A DNA stretch of 6,165 nucleotides from an uncultured Campylobacter sp. Lineage in GTDB: Bacteria > Campylobacterota > Campylobacteria > Campylobacterales > Campylobacteraceae. The stretch's first letter is position 1; each line of letters opens with the position of its first letter. Shown here in pieces: positions 4,565 to 6,165 of the stretch. The stretch is from contig CALHQN010000161.1 in the NCBI GenBank assembly GCA_938036585.1, positions 1-6,165 on the forward strand. Reading direction: 5' to 3'. Made by a program: the position numbers and the translations under genes. The notes beneath the pieces were generated by a model. The model saw only the letters and a program-made list of their open reading frames with translations. It searched no databases and was not told the origin of the DNA.

Positions 4565-5832
4565 TGAAAGTAGCGATTTTAGGCGTCGGCACCGTAGGTA
4601 GCGAAGTTGCAAATATTTTGATCAAAAACAAAGATATCATCCTTGCGCGCGCGGGCGTTAGCATAGAGCCCGTAATCGGGCTCGTGCGCGATACGAGTAA
4701 AAAGCGCGATGTGCAAATCCCGCTTAGCAGCGACGCGCAAAGTATCATCGAGCGCGACGACATCGACGTTTTTGTAGAGCTTATGGGCGGGGTAGAAAAG
4801 CCCTATGAGATCGTAAGTGAAATTTTAAAGCGTAAAAAGGCGGTCGTTACCGCAAATAAGGCGCTTTTGGCTTATCATCGCTACAAGCTTCAGGCCTTAG
4901 CGGGCGATACGCCTTTTGGCTTTGAAGCGAGCGTGGCGGGCGGAATTCCGATCATAAAAACCCTGCGCGAAGGGCTAAGCGCCAATCGTATCGAAAAGAT
5001 CATCGGCATCGTAAACGGCACGAGCAACTTCATCCTTACGAATATGATGCAAAAAAATGAGAAATTTAATGACGCGCTAAAGCGAGCTCAAGAGCTCGGA
5101 TACGCCGAAGCCGATCCCAGCTTCGACATCGGCGGATTCGACGCGGCGCATAAGCTTTTGATCTTAGCTAGCATCGCATACGGCGTGCACGGAGACCCTG
5201 AAGATATCCTAATCGAGGGGATCGAGGAGATTACGCAGGAGGATATATATTTTGCGCGCGAATTTGATTTCATAATCAAGCTGCTTGCGGTGGCTAAGCG
5301 CGCGTGCGATAACAAAGTCGAGCTTCGCGTCCATCCTGCGCTCATTTCAAAGGATCAAATGCTGTCAAAAGTAGACGGCGTGATGAACGGCGTGAGCATC
5401 TACGGAGACTGCGTCGGCGAGAGTATGTATTACGGCCCTGGCGCGGGCGGAAGCGCTACGGCAAGCGCTGTTATAAGCGATCTCATCGACATTGCGCGCG
5501 ATAACAAAAATCCGATGCTCGGCTATAAAATTTTGCCGAGCGAAAATTTTATGCAAATTCTGCCGAGCGAACAGATCCGCACGAAGTATTATTTCAGGCT
5601 GCGCGTGCGCGACGAAAAGGGCGTGCTCGCGAAGCTTACGAACATTATGAGCTTAAACGATCTTTCGATCGACAGCTTTTTGCAAAAGCCTAAGCTCAAA
5701 ACGGATGAGGAGGTGACGCTGTTTTTCACGACGCATACGTGCTGCGAGAAGGATATCAAACGCGCAATAAGCGTAATTAGCGGTGAAAATTTCATCACGC
5801 AGAAGCCTTTTATGATCAGGATCGAAAGCTAA
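4564..5832 (+). CDS. hom: Homoserine dehydrogenase
   Basis: The enzyme reduces aspartate-4-semialdehyde to homoserine with NAD(P)H, the branch point towards threonine and methionine. The 422-residue product has all three expected parts. The first is an N-terminal Rossmann domain with ILGVGTVGSEV (5-15). The second is the catalytic domain, with TANKALL (96-102, including the conserved Lys99) and the family signature AEADPSFDIGGFDAAHKL (181-198, including Asp193 and Lys197). The third is a C-terminal ACT domain (about 341-420, starting YYFRLRVRDEKGVLAKL), which commonly mediates threonine feedback. The length fits the monofunctional form, with no aspartokinase fused. The ATG shares its A with the last base of the upstream TGA, with AAAGAG at 4553-4558 as ribosome-binding site, so translation is probably coupled to the aminotransferase. 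Confidence 0.97.
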   Translation: MKVAILGVGTVGSEVANILIKNKDIILARAGVSIEPVIGLVRDTSKKRDVQIPLSSDAQSIIERDDIDVFVELMGGVEKPYEIVSEILKRKKAVVTANKALLAYHRYKLQALAGDTPFGFEASVAGGIPIIKTLREGLSANRIEKIIGIVNGTSNFILTNMMQKNEKFNDALKRAQELGYAEADPSFDIGGFDAAHKLLILASIAYGVHGDPEDILIEGIEEITQEDIYFAREFDFIIKLLAVAKRACDNKVELRVHPALISKDQMLSKVDGVMNGVSIYGDCVGESMYYGPGAGGSATASAVISDLIDIARDNKNPMLGYKILPSENFMQILPSEQIRTKYYFRLRVRDEKGVLAKLTNIMSLNDLSIDSFLQKPKLKTDEEVTLFFTTHTCCEKDIKRAISVISGENFITQKPFMIRIES

Positions 5833-5833
5833 G

Positions 5834-6165
5834 TTGAGCTTAAAAGAATATCTTTTCGGCTTTGCCTGCGAGGACCGTGCGGCGGAATTTTTACGCGGCG
5901 AAGGATTTGAAATTTTAAAGCGAAATTTCCGCTGCCGCTTCGGCGAGATCGACATCGTCGCGCGTAAGGGCGGAATTTTGCACTTTGTAGAGGTGAAGGC
6001 TACGAGCGGCGATTACGACGCTGCAGAGCGCGTGACGGGCGCCAAGATGGCTAAAATTTTAAAGACGGCGGAATTTTATCTGATGAGCTGCGATACGGAG
6101 GAGCCGTGGCAGATCGACGTCGTGGAAGTTTATCCAAAGCAGATAAAATTTATCGCCAACATATC
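5834..6165 (+). CDS. yraN: YraN / UPF0102 family nuclease-fold protein (partial, cut by window end)
   Basis: The frame opens with TTG at 5834, one base after the hom stop, and stays open for 110 codons to the window edge. The product begins SLKEYLFGFACEDRAAEFL after the initiator and contains LKRNFRCRFGEIDIVA (28-43) and LHFVEVKATSGD (49-60). The pair Asp40 and Glu53-x-Lys55 forms the PD-(D/E)xK pattern of a restriction-endonuclease-like fold. YraN proteins are widely conserved, and no settled role is known to me. An in-frame TGA at 5813-5815 and the lack of any early Met make TTG the only reasonable start; AGGA at 5818-5821 is a distant ribosome-binding site. From recall, relatives are about 110-120 residues, so only a few C-terminal residues should be missing. 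Confidence 0.9.
   Translation, partial: MSLKEYLFGFACEDRAAEFLRGEGFEILKRNFRCRFGEIDIVARKGGILHFVEVKATSGDYDAAERVTGAKMAKILKTAEFYLMSCDTEEPWQIDVVEVYPKQIKFIANI

Overview
The window reads as ordinary core chromosome of a Campylobacter or a very close Campylobacterota relative. The protein sequences are Campylobacter-like. From memory, the order rpmE - rsmI - TrmH-family methylase - membrane protein - aminotransferase - hom - yraN matches the C. jejuni Cj0155-Cj0148 block. Base composition looks clearly richer in G+C than C. jejuni, and AAATTT/AAAATTTT words recur throughout. This suggests one of the higher-GC oral species (C. gracilis, C. showae, C. rectus or similar), but the species cannot be fixed from this sequence alone.

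All convincing genes lie on the + strand in three groups. (1) Positions 45-1124: a good sigma70 promoter, rpmE (ribosomal protein L31) and rsmI (16S rRNA C1402 2'-O-methyltransferase), with the rsmI TTG start directly abutting the rpmE stop in the same frame. (2) Positions 1148-2855: a -10 element placed so close to the ATG that the mRNA may be leaderless, then a SpoU/TrmH-family rRNA methyltransferase (RlmB-like), overlapped by 29 bases by a single-pass membrane protein that looks like a divergent RodZ. (3) Positions 3341 to the window end: an AlaC-type aminotransferase, homoserine dehydrogenase and a YraN nuclease-fold protein, packed with a 1-base overlap and a 1-base gap; yraN runs off the window edge.

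Between groups 2 and 3 is a 503-base stretch (2856-3358) with no convincing gene. It is not featureless. It holds about a dozen AAATTT/AAAATTTT words separated by GC-rich spacers, a 16-bp direct repeat spaced by 21 bp, and two long inverted repeats (2937-2988 and 3181-3222) whose only internal imperfections would be G.U pairs in + strand RNA. Several short hairpins follow. From memory, C. jejuni has an extra periplasmic-protein gene (Cj0151c) at this position, so the locus is variable between species. This stretch is the most interesting part of the window: a candidate structured RNA, a long leader for the aminotransferase-hom operon, or a remnant of a lost gene.

Functionally the left half serves the ribosome (L31 and two rRNA 2'-O-methyltransferases), the middle gene probably serves cell shape, and the right half serves alanine and aspartate-family amino acid synthesis. 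No mobile element, CRISPR array, tRNA or rRNA gene was seen.
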